Origin: Methanobacterium sp. PtaB.Bin024
Lineage (GTDB): Archaea > Methanobacteriota > Methanobacteria > Methanobacteriales > Methanobacteriaceae
DNA: 64,000 bases
Reading direction: 5' to 3'
NCBI GenBank assembly: GCA_002067065.1
Contig: MVPY01000025.1
Location: 63,501-127,500, forward strand
Below the pieces are notes generated by a model. The model saw only the letters and a program-made list of their open reading frames with translations. It was not told the origin of the DNA and searched no databases. Made by a program: the position numbers and the translations under genes. Below, piece after piece: positions 11,572-21,935 of the stretch. Positions within the stretch are counted from its first letter, which is position 1. Each line of letters opens with the position of its first letter.

Positions 11572-12504
11572 TTATATGCCAAGTATCATTGGCGCGACAA
11601 TTCCCATCACATAAAATATTGCATATGCCGCTGGTACCAGTAATAATGCATATTTAACTCCTTTCCGTGGGCTTCCATACATAACTATTCCCATTAATAA
11701 GCCTGCAATTATCGAGTGGATGATGATGTATCCGGCGGCACTGGTTTGAGCAGCACCCGCCAGGGGGTTACTTTTCCCAGCTGATGCAATGAAACTTGAG
11801 TAGGTCATTATCATCCCCAAGGCAAATGGAGCGGCAATAACTGCGGATATTAACAGGAACATCACTGACATCATGACATTGGCTCTTCTCTCCCTTTGCA
11901 AAGCCAGAACCGCTCTCAAATCCTCTGCAACTGTTTCAATAACATCTGCAAGGCTACCTCCCACTTTCCTGCCCTCTATTATCATCCTAAATGTTCTGTC
12001 TAATGTTTTAGATTGGAGACGTTCACCCATACCTAAAAGTGCATCTTCAAAGGTGCTTCCAATCTTAATTTCAATTACTGCCCTTTTCAGTTCATCAGTT
12101 AATGGACCTTCTCCGTGTTTGGAGATGTCTTCCATGGCAGTTTCAACACCTACTCCTGAACGTAGAAGTGATGAGATCTGTCTTAAAAAATCAGGAGTAC
12201 CCTGTTCAATGGCATCAATCCTGCGTTCCATCATGAAGAATATCCAAACAAGTATAATAATACTGGGGGCGATTAAACCAAGAATGAAACCAATTATGGG
12301 ATTCATACCTAAAACCAAAAATGGTATCAACAGTATAATGCCCAGAATTAACCCTGAACCTATAATCAGGGTTAAAAGATCAGATGCCTTAACATACATT
12401 CCAGAACGAATAAGGGTTTCCTGTAATCGAACCATCCATCTATCTGGAAAAACACCATCAATGGTGTTTGATACTGGTGACAGTGCAGAAGGTATGAGGG
12501 CCAT
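11572..12504 (-). CDS. type II/IV secretion platform protein, TadB/TadC (GspF) family
   Basis: A 310-residue integral membrane platform protein of a type IV pilus system. The cytoplasmic GspF domain spans about 95-215 (FLRQISSLLRSGVGVETAMED, then RTFRMIIEGRKVGGSLADVIE). Hydrophobic segments lie before it (about 40-90) and after it (about 215-310). It sits directly upstream of the pilin-like gene. No ATPase is adjacent; the nearest is at 20191-21825, beside a second protein of this family. The two platform proteins could pair as TadB/TadC (inference). Confidence 0.88.
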   Translation of the reverse strand: MALIPSALSPVSNTIDGVFPDRWMVRLQETLIRSGMYVKASDLLTLIIGSGLILGIILLIPFLVLGMNPIIGFILGLIAPSIIILVWIFFMMERRIDAIEQGTPDFLRQISSLLRSGVGVETAMEDISKHGEGPLTDELKRAVIEIKIGSTFEDALLGMGERLQSKTLDRTFRMIIEGRKVGGSLADVIETVAEDLRAVLALQRERRANVMMSVMFLLISAVIAAPFALGMIMTYSSFIASAGKSNPLAGAAQTSAAGYIIIHSIIAGLLMGIVMYGSPRKGVKYALLLVPAAYAIFYVMGIVAPMILGI

Positions 12505-12677
12505 TTTTTCACCTATTGTATAAAATATGGTATATAATATTATTTTATTACTATAATTGTCTTTATATTATTATGCAAGAAGTATATATTATTTACCTAA
12601 TTCTATTCTGTGCTGGTACAATATTGTTATTGGTATAATATTATGTTGTTATGGAATGGTTGAACATATTCAATCTT

Positions 12678-13700
12678 TTATGGGGTTTTAGATAAAATTT
12701 TTCTAGGCAAATTTGTTAAAATTTTAGCCCTGTTTTTTATTAGGACCATATCCTCAACTCTGAGACCAAATTTCCCTTCCAAATATATTCCAGGTTCAAC
12801 AGTAACCACCATCCCTTTCTCCAACTTTTCCTTGCTTCTTGAAGATAATGATGGTTTTTCATGAACTTCCAATCCCACTCCATGTCCAGTGGAATGTATG
12901 AAATATTCCCCATATCCATACTCTTGGATAACACTTCTTGCCACTTCATCAACATATGATGCTTCTACCCCGGGTTTTATAGATTTAATAGTTTCTTTCT
13001 GAGCATCCAAAAGTATGGAAAGTATTTCTTCCTCTTTCGGACTTTGAACTATGCTGCGGGTGATATCAGATGCATAGTTATGGTAAAAAGCACCCCAATC
13101 AATCATCACAGGATGTTCCAGTTTTGAAGAAGTTGATGAGGCATGGGGATTACTTGATCTTGGTCCTGAGGCTGCTATTGTTTCGAAAGCTGGCCGCACG
13201 GACCCTGCTTTTCTCATGTTATACTCAAGCTTAGCTGCCAGTTCATCTTCACTTCCGGAAAATTCAGAAAGATCAACATCTTCAAAGGAATCTTCAGCAA
13301 TTCTGATGGCTCCCTCAATTTTATTGATCTCACTTTTTGATTTAAACACTCTAAGACTTTCAACAATATCATTAGGCACGGTTTCAAAGTCTTGACATAT
13401 CTTTTTATATGTCCCAACGCTCATGGAATTTTCAATGCCCATTTTCCCTTTCAAAGTTTCCTTAAGTGATTTTTTAAGTTCATCGAGAGATGTAAATTCA
13501 GTTACAGGTACACAAGATTGGGATTGGGCTAATTCCATATCTAACTTTGTGGAGAAAAGTAATGGTTCTTCTTTTATGATTAAAATAGATGCACTTGAGG
13601 GCTTAAAACCAGTTACATATGCTATATTTTCAGGTTTAAGGATAAATAATGATTCCAGTTTTTCCTGGTTCATTTTCTCTGTTATTTTTTCGATTTTCAT
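12678..13700 (-). CDS. M24 family metallopeptidase (Xaa-Pro dipeptidase/aminopeptidase-like)
   Basis: A 340-residue pita-bread-fold peptidase. All five metal ligands are visible: D201, D212, H273, E302 and E316 (IDWGAF, SDITRS, STGHGVGLEVHE, VEPGIY, RVEDMV). An N-terminal creatinase-like domain occupies residues 1-125. This pattern fits Xaa-Pro dipeptidases that release N-terminal residues preceding proline. It stands alone and diverges from the site-2 protease gene with 75 bp between. The start lacks an obvious ribosome binding site. Confidence 0.92.
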   Translation of the reverse strand: MKIEKITEKMNQEKLESLFILKPENIAYVTGFKPSSASILIIKEEPLLFSTKLDMELAQSQSCVPVTEFTSLDELKKSLKETLKGKMGIENSMSVGTYKKICQDFETVPNDIVESLRVFKSKSEINKIEGAIRIAEDSFEDVDLSEFSGSEDELAAKLEYNMRKAGSVRPAFETIAASGPRSSNPHASSTSSKLEHPVMIDWGAFYHNYASDITRSIVQSPKEEEILSILLDAQKETIKSIKPGVEASYVDEVARSVIQEYGYGEYFIHSTGHGVGLEVHEKPSLSSRSKEKLEKGMVVTVEPGIYLEGKFGLRVEDMVLIKNRAKILTNLPRKILSKTP

Positions 13701-13775
13701 AGGTAAACCGTACCAAATTTATATAAAATATTGAGGGAAATTATTTATAAATGAGTAGGAGTTCTTTAGTATATT

Positions 13776-14381
13776 ATGGTAAACTTCACATCCCGTGAGA
13801 TCAGGGACATAACGATCTCTATGTTGGTCATTGCAGGCGTTTTTGCATACGTGTTTAGCGGTGATACTCAGAGTAACTTTCTATATCTCATTCCGGTTAC
13901 ATTGATTGCTGTGGGATTAGGGTTCGTGTTTCATGAGCTAGCACACAAATTCGTAGCCATAAAATATGGGTTCCATGCAGAATATCGACTTTGGACGTGG
14001 GGATTAGTGTTAGCCATAATATCTGCCGCAGTTGGATTTGTATTCGCTGCTCCTGGAGCTGTATATATCTATGGTTATGATATATCTCGTGAGGAAAATG
14101 GAAAAATATCAATAGCAGGACCATTAACCAATATAGCCCTGGCAGTAATATTCTTCATTCTCCTGCAATTTTTGTCATTTTCTCCCATATTATCATTAAT
14201 ATGTGGCCTTGGATTCACCATTAACAGTTTTCTGGCTTTTTTCAATATGCTCCCCATATTGATATTGGATGGGGCAAAGGTTCTAAAATGGAATCCTGTG
14301 GTATGGGTTATTACAACAGGAATAGCTCTCATAATGGTTGCTTATCCCTATATTATATCTTATATGAAATTAACAATATAG
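13776..14381 (+). CDS. site-2 protease family (M50) intramembrane metalloprotease
   Basis: A 201-residue membrane protein with about six transmembrane segments. The zinc motif HELAH is at 53-57, and the third ligand Asp in LDGAK at 165, set within membrane helices as in the minimal archaeal S2P core. Such enzymes cut membrane-bound substrates in the bilayer. There is no PDZ or CBS domain. The gene is followed by ycaO after 57 nt. Its substrate is unknown. Confidence 0.9.
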   Translation: MVNFTSREIRDITISMLVIAGVFAYVFSGDTQSNFLYLIPVTLIAVGLGFVFHELAHKFVAIKYGFHAEYRLWTWGLVLAIISAAVGFVFAAPGAVYIYGYDISREENGKISIAGPLTNIALAVIFFILLQFLSFSPILSLICGLGFTINSFLAFFNMLPILILDGAKVLKWNPVVWVITTGIALIMVAYPYIISYMKLTI

Positions 14382-14438
14382 CCACTAATTTGAAATTAAT
14401 AATTTAACCACTAATTTATGTTCTTAAAAGGATTAAAA

Positions 14439-15632
14439 ATGTTTAAAGAAATTCCAATTAGATACATGGGAGGCACCCATCGTTGCCGTGACCCTCAAGA
14501 AACAATAGAGAAGGTAGAGGGGAAACTTAAAGCTGCAGGAGTTACCAGAATAGCTGAAATCACTCATCTTGACCGTATTGGAATACCTGTCTATTCTGCA
14601 ATCCGACCAGGGGCAGCTGAAGGCGCGGTAAGTATTTATGCGGGTAAAGGAGCTACTAAACCTCAGGCAAAGGCATCGGCAATGATGGAAGCATTTGAAA
14701 GATATTCTGCTGAGCAACAAAAAACTGATAAAGAAAAAATCGTGGTTGGTTCTTTTACTGAGATAGATGGATGCATAGATCCTAAATCTTTAATCTTACC
14801 TTCAAACATTTTAGATACTGACAGAAACAGCATCAGCTGGGTTATGGCCACTAATGCTGTGGATGATAGTGAGTGTCTCGTACCTGCTAATGCAATTTAC
14901 CATCCGTACATTCCAGTAAATGGCATTTCTCTTTTCAAATCTAATACCAATGGATTGGCATCGGGAAATGTCATTGAGGAAGCGGTTTTTCATGGTATAA
15001 CGGAGGTGGTGGAAAGGGATGCATGGAGTATTTTTGAAGCCCTACGCCAGCCAAAAAGGGAAGTTAACTGTGAAAATACCGAAAACCAGTTCATAATTGA
15101 GGTAATGTCTAAATTTAACAAAGCAGGTGTTGAAATTAAACTGGTTGATCTTACAGCTGATGTGAAAATACCGACAATGGCTGCGGTGTCTGATGATACT
15201 GTTTTAAAAGATCCGGCTCTTCTAACCCTAGGAGTAGGAACTCATCTTGATCCTGAAGTAGCAGCCATCAGGGCCTTAACTGAAGTGGCTCAAAGTAGGG
15301 CAACCCAGATCCACGGGACTCGCGAAGACACCACTCGGGCTGTTTTCATGCGCAAAGCAGGATACCAACGTATGAAAAAGATTAACAGGCACTGGTTTGG
15401 AGAATCTCAAGGTGTTGTAGAACTTTCTGATGTTAAAAACAGGGCTAAAAAGTCATTTAAAGATGATATAGAAACTTCACTGAAACTTCTTTCTGAATGC
15501 GGTTTTGACCAGGTTTTATACACGGATCTTACCCGGCCAGAGATTAATATTCCAGTGGTAAGGGTTGTTATTCCTGGAATGGAAGTTTATTCCGTTGATG
15601 TGGAAAGGGTTGGTAAAAGGCTTAGAAGATAA
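14439..15632 (+). CDS. YcaO-type McrA-glycine thioamidation protein
   Basis: A 397-residue YcaO-domain ATP-dependent cyclodehydratase-like enzyme. In methanogens the main YcaO converts a glycine of methyl-coenzyme M reductase alpha to thioglycine, usually helped by TfuA. Visible ATP-site elements are KASAMMEAFERYSAE (about 70-85) and ITEVVERDAW (about 188-198). The ATG at 14439 is preceded by AAAGGAT; an in-frame ATG at 14418 lacks one. No tfuA gene is adjacent. The function is assigned by family, as methanogens can carry more than one YcaO. Confidence 0.85.
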   Translation: MFKEIPIRYMGGTHRCRDPQETIEKVEGKLKAAGVTRIAEITHLDRIGIPVYSAIRPGAAEGAVSIYAGKGATKPQAKASAMMEAFERYSAEQQKTDKEKIVVGSFTEIDGCIDPKSLILPSNILDTDRNSISWVMATNAVDDSECLVPANAIYHPYIPVNGISLFKSNTNGLASGNVIEEAVFHGITEVVERDAWSIFEALRQPKREVNCENTENQFIIEVMSKFNKAGVEIKLVDLTADVKIPTMAAVSDDTVLKDPALLTLGVGTHLDPEVAAIRALTEVAQSRATQIHGTREDTTRAVFMRKAGYQRMKKINRHWFGESQGVVELSDVKNRAKKSFKDDIETSLKLLSECGFDQVLYTDLTRPEINIPVVRVVIPGMEVYSVDVERVGKRLRR

Positions 15633-15813
15633 ACATATAATGGACACTGTGTATAAAATAGACTAGATCCAAGATTTTTAACTAGATTCAAATTAAAAGA
15701 TAATATAGTTTTTATAGATTTTAATTTCTAAAATATATTTAACTACATATTATGTTATTAAAAGGATTCAATTGGTTAAAAACTTGTGACTCTTTTTTGA
15801 TTTGGTGAAAAAA

Positions 15814-16155
15814 ATGAAACAAGTAATTGTTGCAAGAGCAGACCTGGGAATGAGTAAAGGTAAATTAGCAGCCCAAGCATGTCATGCGAGTATAGGGGCT
15901 TATAAAAAGGCTGATGACAGGATTATAAGGGAATGGGAGTTAGAAGGCGGTAAAAAAGTGGTTGTTCAGGTAAAAAGTCAGCAAGAACTTTTTGAAATAT
16001 ATGAACTGGTCAAAGCCGCTGAGATTCCCAGTTACCTGGTAACAGATGCAGGCCACACTGAACTACCTCCTTCCACTGTAACCTGCCTTGGAATAGGGCC
16101 CGAAAAGGATGAAAAGATTGATAAGATAACTCAGGATCTTAAACTACTTAAATAA
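15814..16155 (+). CDS. pth2: peptidyl-tRNA hydrolase, archaeal type
   Basis: Pth2 frees tRNA from peptidyl-tRNA that drops off ribosomes. The 113-residue protein has the family signature RADLGMSKGKLAAQACHA near the N-terminus, the central QELFEIYELVKAAEIPSYLVTDAG segment, and TVTCLGIGP close to the end. The ATG at 15814 has GGTGA 6 nt upstream; the TTG at 15802 would start inside the leader. Length is standard. It opens a run with mfnE, the zinc ribbon and aEF1B genes. Confidence 0.96.
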   Translation: MKQVIVARADLGMSKGKLAAQACHASIGAYKKADDRIIREWELEGGKKVVVQVKSQQELFEIYELVKAAEIPSYLVTDAGHTELPPSTVTCLGIGPEKDEKIDKITQDLKLLK

Positions 16156-16230
16156 TTTGTTTCTGGCCTAAAACAGACACATATCATATTTTTAGGGATA
16201 TCTTAATTAATATTAAGGAGAACCGTTATT

Positions 16231-16875
<645 letters not shown>

Positions 16876-17037
16876 ATGGAAAAAATACAATGTACCTCAT
16901 GTAAACAGGAAATATCACCTGTAGAAACTTATGTAAAGTTTGTATGTCCGGAATGTGACGAAATACTGTACCGATGTCAGAAATGCCGAACTTTCGGCCA
17001 TATTTACCAGTGTAAATGTGGATTTAAAGGACCATAA
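16876..17037 (+). CDS. small zinc-ribbon protein (HVO_2753-like)
   Basis: A 53-residue protein. Four CxxC-type pairs cover its length (CTSC, CPEC, CQKC, CKCG), so two zinc ribbons are likely. This type of tiny zinc-finger protein is widespread in archaea and commonly sits beside the gene for elongation factor 1-beta, as here. The ATG directly follows the mfnE stop codon; GGAGGAG at the end of mfnE is its ribosome binding site. Translation coupling to mfnE is likely. Role probably in translation, by context only. Confidence 0.88.
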   Translation: MEKIQCTSCKQEISPVETYVKFVCPECDEILYRCQKCRTFGHIYQCKCGFKGP

Positions 17038-17288
17038 AAACCTTTAAAGTCCATAACATTCCTTAAAAACTCTAATTTTACTGATTCAATCAAGATTCAA
17101 GAGATTCAATAATATGGTCATATTTTTTTAATAATTTGACCAGTCAATAGAATGTAATATAAAATAATATATGAATCTCAGGTTACTATGAATCTTAGAT
17201 TATCAGCTCTTTAGACGGTTTATTTTATTTAATGAACAAGAATTTATGAATAAATCACTAAAAAAACACGATTAATGGAGGAATTAGG

Positions 17289-17558
17289 ATGGGAGAAGTA
17301 GTAGCAACCATAAAATTAATGCCAGAAAGCCCTGAAGTTGATCTGGCTCAGATTAAAGAAAATGTAGAAAAATCAATACCAGAAGGTACTGAACTCCACA
17401 AAATCGAGGAAGAACCAATTGCTTTTGGTCTGGTAGCCCTCAATGTTATGGTAATAGTTGATGATGGTGAGGGTGGAACTGAAAAGGCAGAGGAGATATT
17501 CTCCCAGCTTGACGATGTTGCCAGTATAGAAGTGGTTGACGTACGCAGGTTAATGTAA
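17289..17558 (+). CDS. elongation factor 1-beta (aEF1B, GDP/GTP exchange factor)
   Basis: aEF1B recharges aEF1A with GTP during translation elongation. The 89-residue protein has the expected length and features: VVATIKLMPESPEVD opening, EEEPIAFGLVALNVMVIVDD central strand and the closing SIEVVDVRRLM. GGAGG precedes the ATG by 9 nt. It lies 251 nt after the zinc-ribbon gene and probably has its own promoter. A hairpin plus T-run follows its stop. Confidence 0.95.
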   Translation: MGEVVATIKLMPESPEVDLAQIKENVEKSIPEGTELHKIEEEPIAFGLVALNVMVIVDDGEGGTEKAEEIFSQLDDVASIEVVDVRRLM

Positions 17559-17582
17559 GTAGGGGAGTCCCTTACTTTTTTT
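17555..17582 (+). terminator. hairpin and T-run after aEF1B
   Basis: GTAA...GGG-GAGT-CCC-TTAC folds into a bulged stem directly overlapping the stop codon, followed by seven T. Archaeal termination mainly needs the T-run, so this is a plausible terminator. Confidence 0.5.
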
Positions 17583-17804
17583 CTCACAAAATTTATTTTA
17601 CTATAATAATTTTTCAATTTATCTTCAATTCATTTTTTAGTTTTTTTATTAGTTATTAGTTTTTTAAATCAATTTCAGCCAATAAATTCTATTTTTACCT
17701 AATTATTTTCATTTTAATATGATACACAAACTATATTAATACTTTGTTTAATATTATTAATACAACTAACTTTAATTATATTCATATTATGGTGGTGCAG
17801 ATAA

Positions 17805-19052
17805 TTGTTTGATCTCATCTTTGCATGCATAATCGGGGTGCTGTGTGGTGTTGTAACTGGTTTGATTCCAGGGATCCATGTAAACACAGTAGGGGCATTT
17901 GTTTTTTCAGCATCACCCTTCCTCTTATACTCTTATTCCCCGGAAGTTCTGGCAGTTTTCCTGCTTTCAATGTCCATCTCGCATGCATTACTGGAATTCA
18001 TACCATCCATGTTTTTAGGGGTTCCTGATGAAGGAACAGTACTTTCAGTAATGCCCGGACATTACCTCCTTCTCCAGGGACGTGGAAAGGAAGCCATTAG
18101 ACTGGTTTCTTTAGGCGGCTTTGGAGCCATGATCGTTACCATCCTACTTCTACCTGTCTTCATGATTGTTCTACCGCCACTATATGATATCCTAAAACCT
18201 TACATTTGGATTATTTTATCCGTGACAGTTGTTTACATGCTTTATCGTCTCAGTCGGGATTTAAAATCTTTAATCTGGTCATTAATCCTCTTTATTTTTT
18301 CAGGTATAATGGGCTGGACAGCACTGAATTCACCCCTTTCATCCAGTGTTTCTCTTTTATGCATCTTTTCAGGCCTTTTTGGTGTAAGCACTCTGTTGTA
18401 CAGTCTCTCTGAAAAATCAGTAATGCCTGAACAGAGTGAACAGTACCATCTTGAAATTGATAAAGATATCCTTAAGGGCATATTTGCAGGTGGGATTGCT
18501 GGCAGTATCTTGGGGTTTCTTCCAGGGATGGGACCGGCCCAGGGAAGTCTTCTTGCTCAGGAATTGAGTGGTGGTTCAGATTCTGGAAGCGAGAGGGAAG
18601 GATTTCTGGTGGCAATGAGTGGTGTTAATGCATCAGATGCTCTTTTTTCATTGATAGCCATATATTTAATTGGCAATCCTCGCAGTGGAATCGCGGTGTA
18701 TGTCAACCAGTTACTGCAGGGATTGGACTTTAATCATCTTTTAATAATGATATTTTCATCAGTTATTGCAGTGTCCATGTCTATGATTCTTTGTATAAAA
18801 TTAGGGGATTATTTGAGTTATTCAATGCAAAAGATTAATTATGAAAAACTTTCATGGGTGGTGATCATTTTCATGAGCTTTTTAGTGGTGCTTTTTGCAC
18901 TGATGGAAAATGCCAACTTAATTTTTATTTTTGTAATCTATGTAACATCCATTGCGATGGGACTCCTGCCCCATTATCTGGATATAAATAAATCCCACCT
19001 AATGGGAGTTCTTATTGTTCCTGCTATTGTTGTATACACTGGAATGGCTTAA
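17805..19052 (+). CDS. TctA/DUF112-family membrane transporter
   Basis: A 415-residue polytopic membrane protein of the tripartite tricarboxylate transporter permease (TctA/DUF112) family, with roughly ten to twelve helices. Family motifs are GLIPGIHVNT near 21-30 and FLPGMGPAQGS near 238-248, the paired re-entrant repeats of the fold. No TctB or TctC partner is adjacent, which is usual for archaeal members whose substrate is unknown. The start is TTG, supported by GGTGGTG 7 nt upstream; no in-frame ATG precedes it. Confidence 0.85.
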   Translation: MFDLIFACIIGVLCGVVTGLIPGIHVNTVGAFVFSASPFLLYSYSPEVLAVFLLSMSISHALLEFIPSMFLGVPDEGTVLSVMPGHYLLLQGRGKEAIRLVSLGGFGAMIVTILLLPVFMIVLPPLYDILKPYIWIILSVTVVYMLYRLSRDLKSLIWSLILFIFSGIMGWTALNSPLSSSVSLLCIFSGLFGVSTLLYSLSEKSVMPEQSEQYHLEIDKDILKGIFAGGIAGSILGFLPGMGPAQGSLLAQELSGGSDSGSEREGFLVAMSGVNASDALFSLIAIYLIGNPRSGIAVYVNQLLQGLDFNHLLIMIFSSVIAVSMSMILCIKLGDYLSYSMQKINYEKLSWVVIIFMSFLVVLFALMENANLIFIFVIYVTSIAMGLLPHYLDINKSHLMGVLIVPAIVVYTGMA

Positions 19053-19131
19053 ATAATGATAATAAAGAGAAATTTTTAGAGTTTATAGTTGTTATTGGAT
19101 CTATCAAAATCAGTTTATTGAAATCACAAGG

Positions 19132-20115
19132 TCATATTATTACTACTTCTTGGCATAAATCAGCAATAGACTCCATAAACTCCTCAGTATCAACTCCAGG
19201 GAAGGTGTCTATCAGGCAAATATCGAATTTTTCCTTTAAAACATGTCCAAGTTCCTTTACATCCATACAGTAAACATCCCAGGATTCGCCCCTGGCAATC
19301 AGACCCTGTTTCTTGTCTGATAATTCTAAAGGATACTCATTAACTTCCAGGTTAAGAGCTGTGGTGCGTGCAGCAGGATACCAGAGGTCATTGAAAACAA
19401 CTTTTTTAGCCCCTCCTTTAAGAGCGGCAATACCCAGAGTTCCTGGACCACAGGTGCAGTCTAAAATTTTAGGATCCTCATGTTTTTCCATTACCTTTTT
19501 TAGGAGAGTTATTTTGGGAGATACTGGTTTAGGGAATTCAATATGTATTTCCCCTTGATGTTTATGGATAAGAATGGGTCCAAAGGGGGTTTGCACCAGA
19601 TCACAACGCATATCGCAACCAGACAGGAGTTCGTATACATTTGGATCAGATTGAGAGTCTTTTATACCAACTGTTTTTTTAATGTCTCCTTTAAGGACTC
19701 CTTTAACTTCAGGGACTTCTTTCACTATTCTTTCAGCGCATTTTTGATTAACATCAGGAGATAATATCACCAGACTATCCTGGGAAAGGTATGGCACTGT
19801 TTGAAGGGGATATGCAGGGGTAATGAGTGGCACACAGGTATCTCGCAGTGTGGAGTTTTCATCTTTAATGCCTTCATCCTGCATGATGGTTAAGATATGG
19901 CTTATCACCGCATCCAAATGTCTGCGACCACAGACACATTTTTTCCAGTTTTCATCGATTTTTTGATCTGGATCTAATTGTTCAGATAATGGTTTAAATT
20001 TCTTCAATTTCAATTCTGGGCAATTTTCACAGGGGTAATATAGAGATTCAATGTTCTTTAAAACATGAGAAGGAGATTTTATACACTCCCCCTGGCATCT
20101 GCACTTTAAGTCCAT
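19132..20115 (-). CDS. Cys-rich methyltransferase-like protein of unknown function
   Basis: 327 residues. The N-terminal about 75 residues hold nine cysteines in CRCQGEC, CENC and CVCGRRH clusters, a likely zinc or iron-sulfur module. The C-terminal half is a Rossmann methyltransferase-like domain with motif I LDCTCGPGTLG near 220 and an acidic VFNDLWYP loop after motif II. No NPPY-type motif is present, so it is unlikely to be a standard N6/N5 base methylase. The ATG at 20115 starts the cysteine module; the frame to 20289 overlaps the divergent ATPase gene and looks non-coding. I cannot name a substrate. Confidence 0.8.
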   Translation of the reverse strand: MDLKCRCQGECIKSPSHVLKNIESLYYPCENCPELKLKKFKPLSEQLDPDQKIDENWKKCVCGRRHLDAVISHILTIMQDEGIKDENSTLRDTCVPLITPAYPLQTVPYLSQDSLVILSPDVNQKCAERIVKEVPEVKGVLKGDIKKTVGIKDSQSDPNVYELLSGCDMRCDLVQTPFGPILIHKHQGEIHIEFPKPVSPKITLLKKVMEKHEDPKILDCTCGPGTLGIAALKGGAKKVVFNDLWYPAARTTALNLEVNEYPLELSDKKQGLIARGESWDVYCMDVKELGHVLKEKFDICLIDTFPGVDTEEFMESIADLCQEVVII

Positions 20116-20190
20116 ATGCTTAAATATTTGATACTTTATATAAATAATATTAAGATGATCTAATAGTAGGATAATATTGTTTGTGAGACA

Positions 20191-21825
20191 ATGAAGGACA
20201 AACGCAAAGAAATACTGAGGGACCTTCTTGGAGAGTTTGGTTCTGAAGATGATGAAGATGGGGATGATTTTGTTGTTGAGGAAAAACAACCTTTACCTCC
20301 TGAGGAGAAAGCTCCCCCAGTTCAAGAAGAAGAGGAAGAGGAGTTTTCATTAGATAAAATAATGAAAAAAAAGCCTAAAAAGCCATCTAAACGTACTAAA
20401 AAAGTCAAAAAAGCGTCTGATGCTTTTAAGGCCGAGATTATTGAGGAAGGATTGGTTCCGAAGTATAATGTAAGTGTCCCTCATTTTTCTGATAAAGAAA
20501 CCCAAATTTTTAATGAAGTACGGGAGAAACTGGTTGAAGTAGCAGTTTCACAGGGTGAAGAATTTGATATTGATGAAGAATCTTTTGTAGGGGATGTTAA
20601 ACAGTTTTTAAGGGCCAGGGGAGTTCGAGATGTTGAGCGACTGGCCACACAAATCGCTCAGGTGATGTTGGGGTATGGGAAACTGGACCCCATGATTAAA
20701 GATGATGATTTAGAGGAAATTATGGTTATCGGTACTGGCAGCAATGTATTTGTTTACCATCGTAAGATAGGGATGATGGTTACCAATGTGGTTTTTGATA
20801 CTGATGATGATATTCGGGCCATAATAGATGTTATTGCCAGGCAGGTTAACCGTCGTATAGATCAACAGACCCCAATACTTGATGCCCGTCTTAAGGATGG
20901 TTCCAGGGTTAACGCTACACTTCCCCCTGTATCTGCTGATGGACCCACCCTTACCATCAGGAAATTCAGAAAAGATCCACTTACTGTGGTGGACTTAATC
21001 AACTTCAAAACCATGTCATCACACCTAGCAAGTTTCCTCTGGGTATGTACCGATGGTATGGGAGTAAAACCATGTAATGCCATTATTGCAGGAGGTACTG
21101 GTTCAGGTAAAACCACTACCCTGAACACTGTCGCTGCTTTTGTGCCTCCTAGAGAACGAATTATAACCATCGAAGACACACTGGAACTTCAACTCCCTCA
21201 CTCACATGTGTTGCGTATGGAAACCCGCCCACCTAACATTGAAGGTAAAGGAGAACTTACCATGGACACTCTGGTGAAGAACTCGCTCCGTCAGAGGCCT
21301 GATAGGGTGATTGTGGGTGAAGTTCGTGGAGCAGAAGCCATAACACTTTTCACAGCCTTAAACACTGGACACTCTGGAATGGGAACCCTTCACTCCAACA
21401 CTGCCAGAGAAACTATCACTCGATTGATAAATTCCCCAATGAACGTACCAAACATCATGATTCCGGCTCTTGACTTCATTATAATGCAAAACAGGATGTA
21501 TCGTGCTGAAGGTGGATCTATCCGTCGAGTAACTGAAGTTGCTGAGGTTGTGGGAATGGAAGAGGGAAATGTTCAGCTTAACCGCGTGTTTGAGTGGAAT
21601 AATATCACTGATAAAGTGGAATATGTGGGTATTTCCAGTAAAACCCTGCGAGAAATAGCAGAACTGCGGGGAGTGAGTGTAACTGATCTTGAAGAAGAAA
21701 TTGAAAAACGAAGGCTGGTTTTGGAATATCTGGCAGATAACAACATACGCTCCATTGAAGAAGTTGGTAGATGTGTAAACAGTTACTACAAAGATCCTGA
21801 TGAGATGTTGGAAAGGATTCTTTAA
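20191..21825 (+). CDS. type IV pilus / secretion ATPase, TadA (GspE/CpaF) family
   Basis: A 544-residue hexameric ATPase that drives pilus assembly. Residues 1-85 are a very charged tail, acidic first, then lysine-rich. The conserved core has GGTGSGKTTT (Walker A, about 306), TIEDTLELQLP, the Asp box VIVGEVRGAEA and the His box TGHSGMGTLHSNT. It diverges from the Cys-rich gene and is followed by a TadC-like gene 167 nt later. The acidic tail is not part of the usual ATPase core and may contact the basic tail of that partner (inference). Confidence 0.93.
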   Translation: MKDKRKEILRDLLGEFGSEDDEDGDDFVVEEKQPLPPEEKAPPVQEEEEEEFSLDKIMKKKPKKPSKRTKKVKKASDAFKAEIIEEGLVPKYNVSVPHFSDKETQIFNEVREKLVEVAVSQGEEFDIDEESFVGDVKQFLRARGVRDVERLATQIAQVMLGYGKLDPMIKDDDLEEIMVIGTGSNVFVYHRKIGMMVTNVVFDTDDDIRAIIDVIARQVNRRIDQQTPILDARLKDGSRVNATLPPVSADGPTLTIRKFRKDPLTVVDLINFKTMSSHLASFLWVCTDGMGVKPCNAIIAGGTGSGKTTTLNTVAAFVPPRERIITIEDTLELQLPHSHVLRMETRPPNIEGKGELTMDTLVKNSLRQRPDRVIVGEVRGAEAITLFTALNTGHSGMGTLHSNTARETITRLINSPMNVPNIMIPALDFIIMQNRMYRAEGGSIRRVTEVAEVVGMEEGNVQLNRVFEWNNITDKVEYVGISSKTLREIAELRGVSVTDLEEEIEKRRLVLEYLADNNIRSIEEVGRCVNSYYKDPDEMLERIL

Positions 21826-21935
21826 GATTTTAACTTCTGAAGAGATTCTGTGAGAATATAGAAAAGATTAGATAGGAAGACATTAAAACATAGTTATTAG
21901 ATGTATATTTAGGTTGTTTAGAGGAAGGATATATT

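Noticed and set aside
11873..12523. 216-codon plus-strand frame over the TadC-like gene
   Set aside because: Antisense shadow of a well-supported membrane protein gene.
20116..20289. 58-residue extension of the Cys-rich methyltransferase-like gene
   Set aside because: It would overlap the start of the divergent ATPase gene and reads as random hydrophobic sequence.
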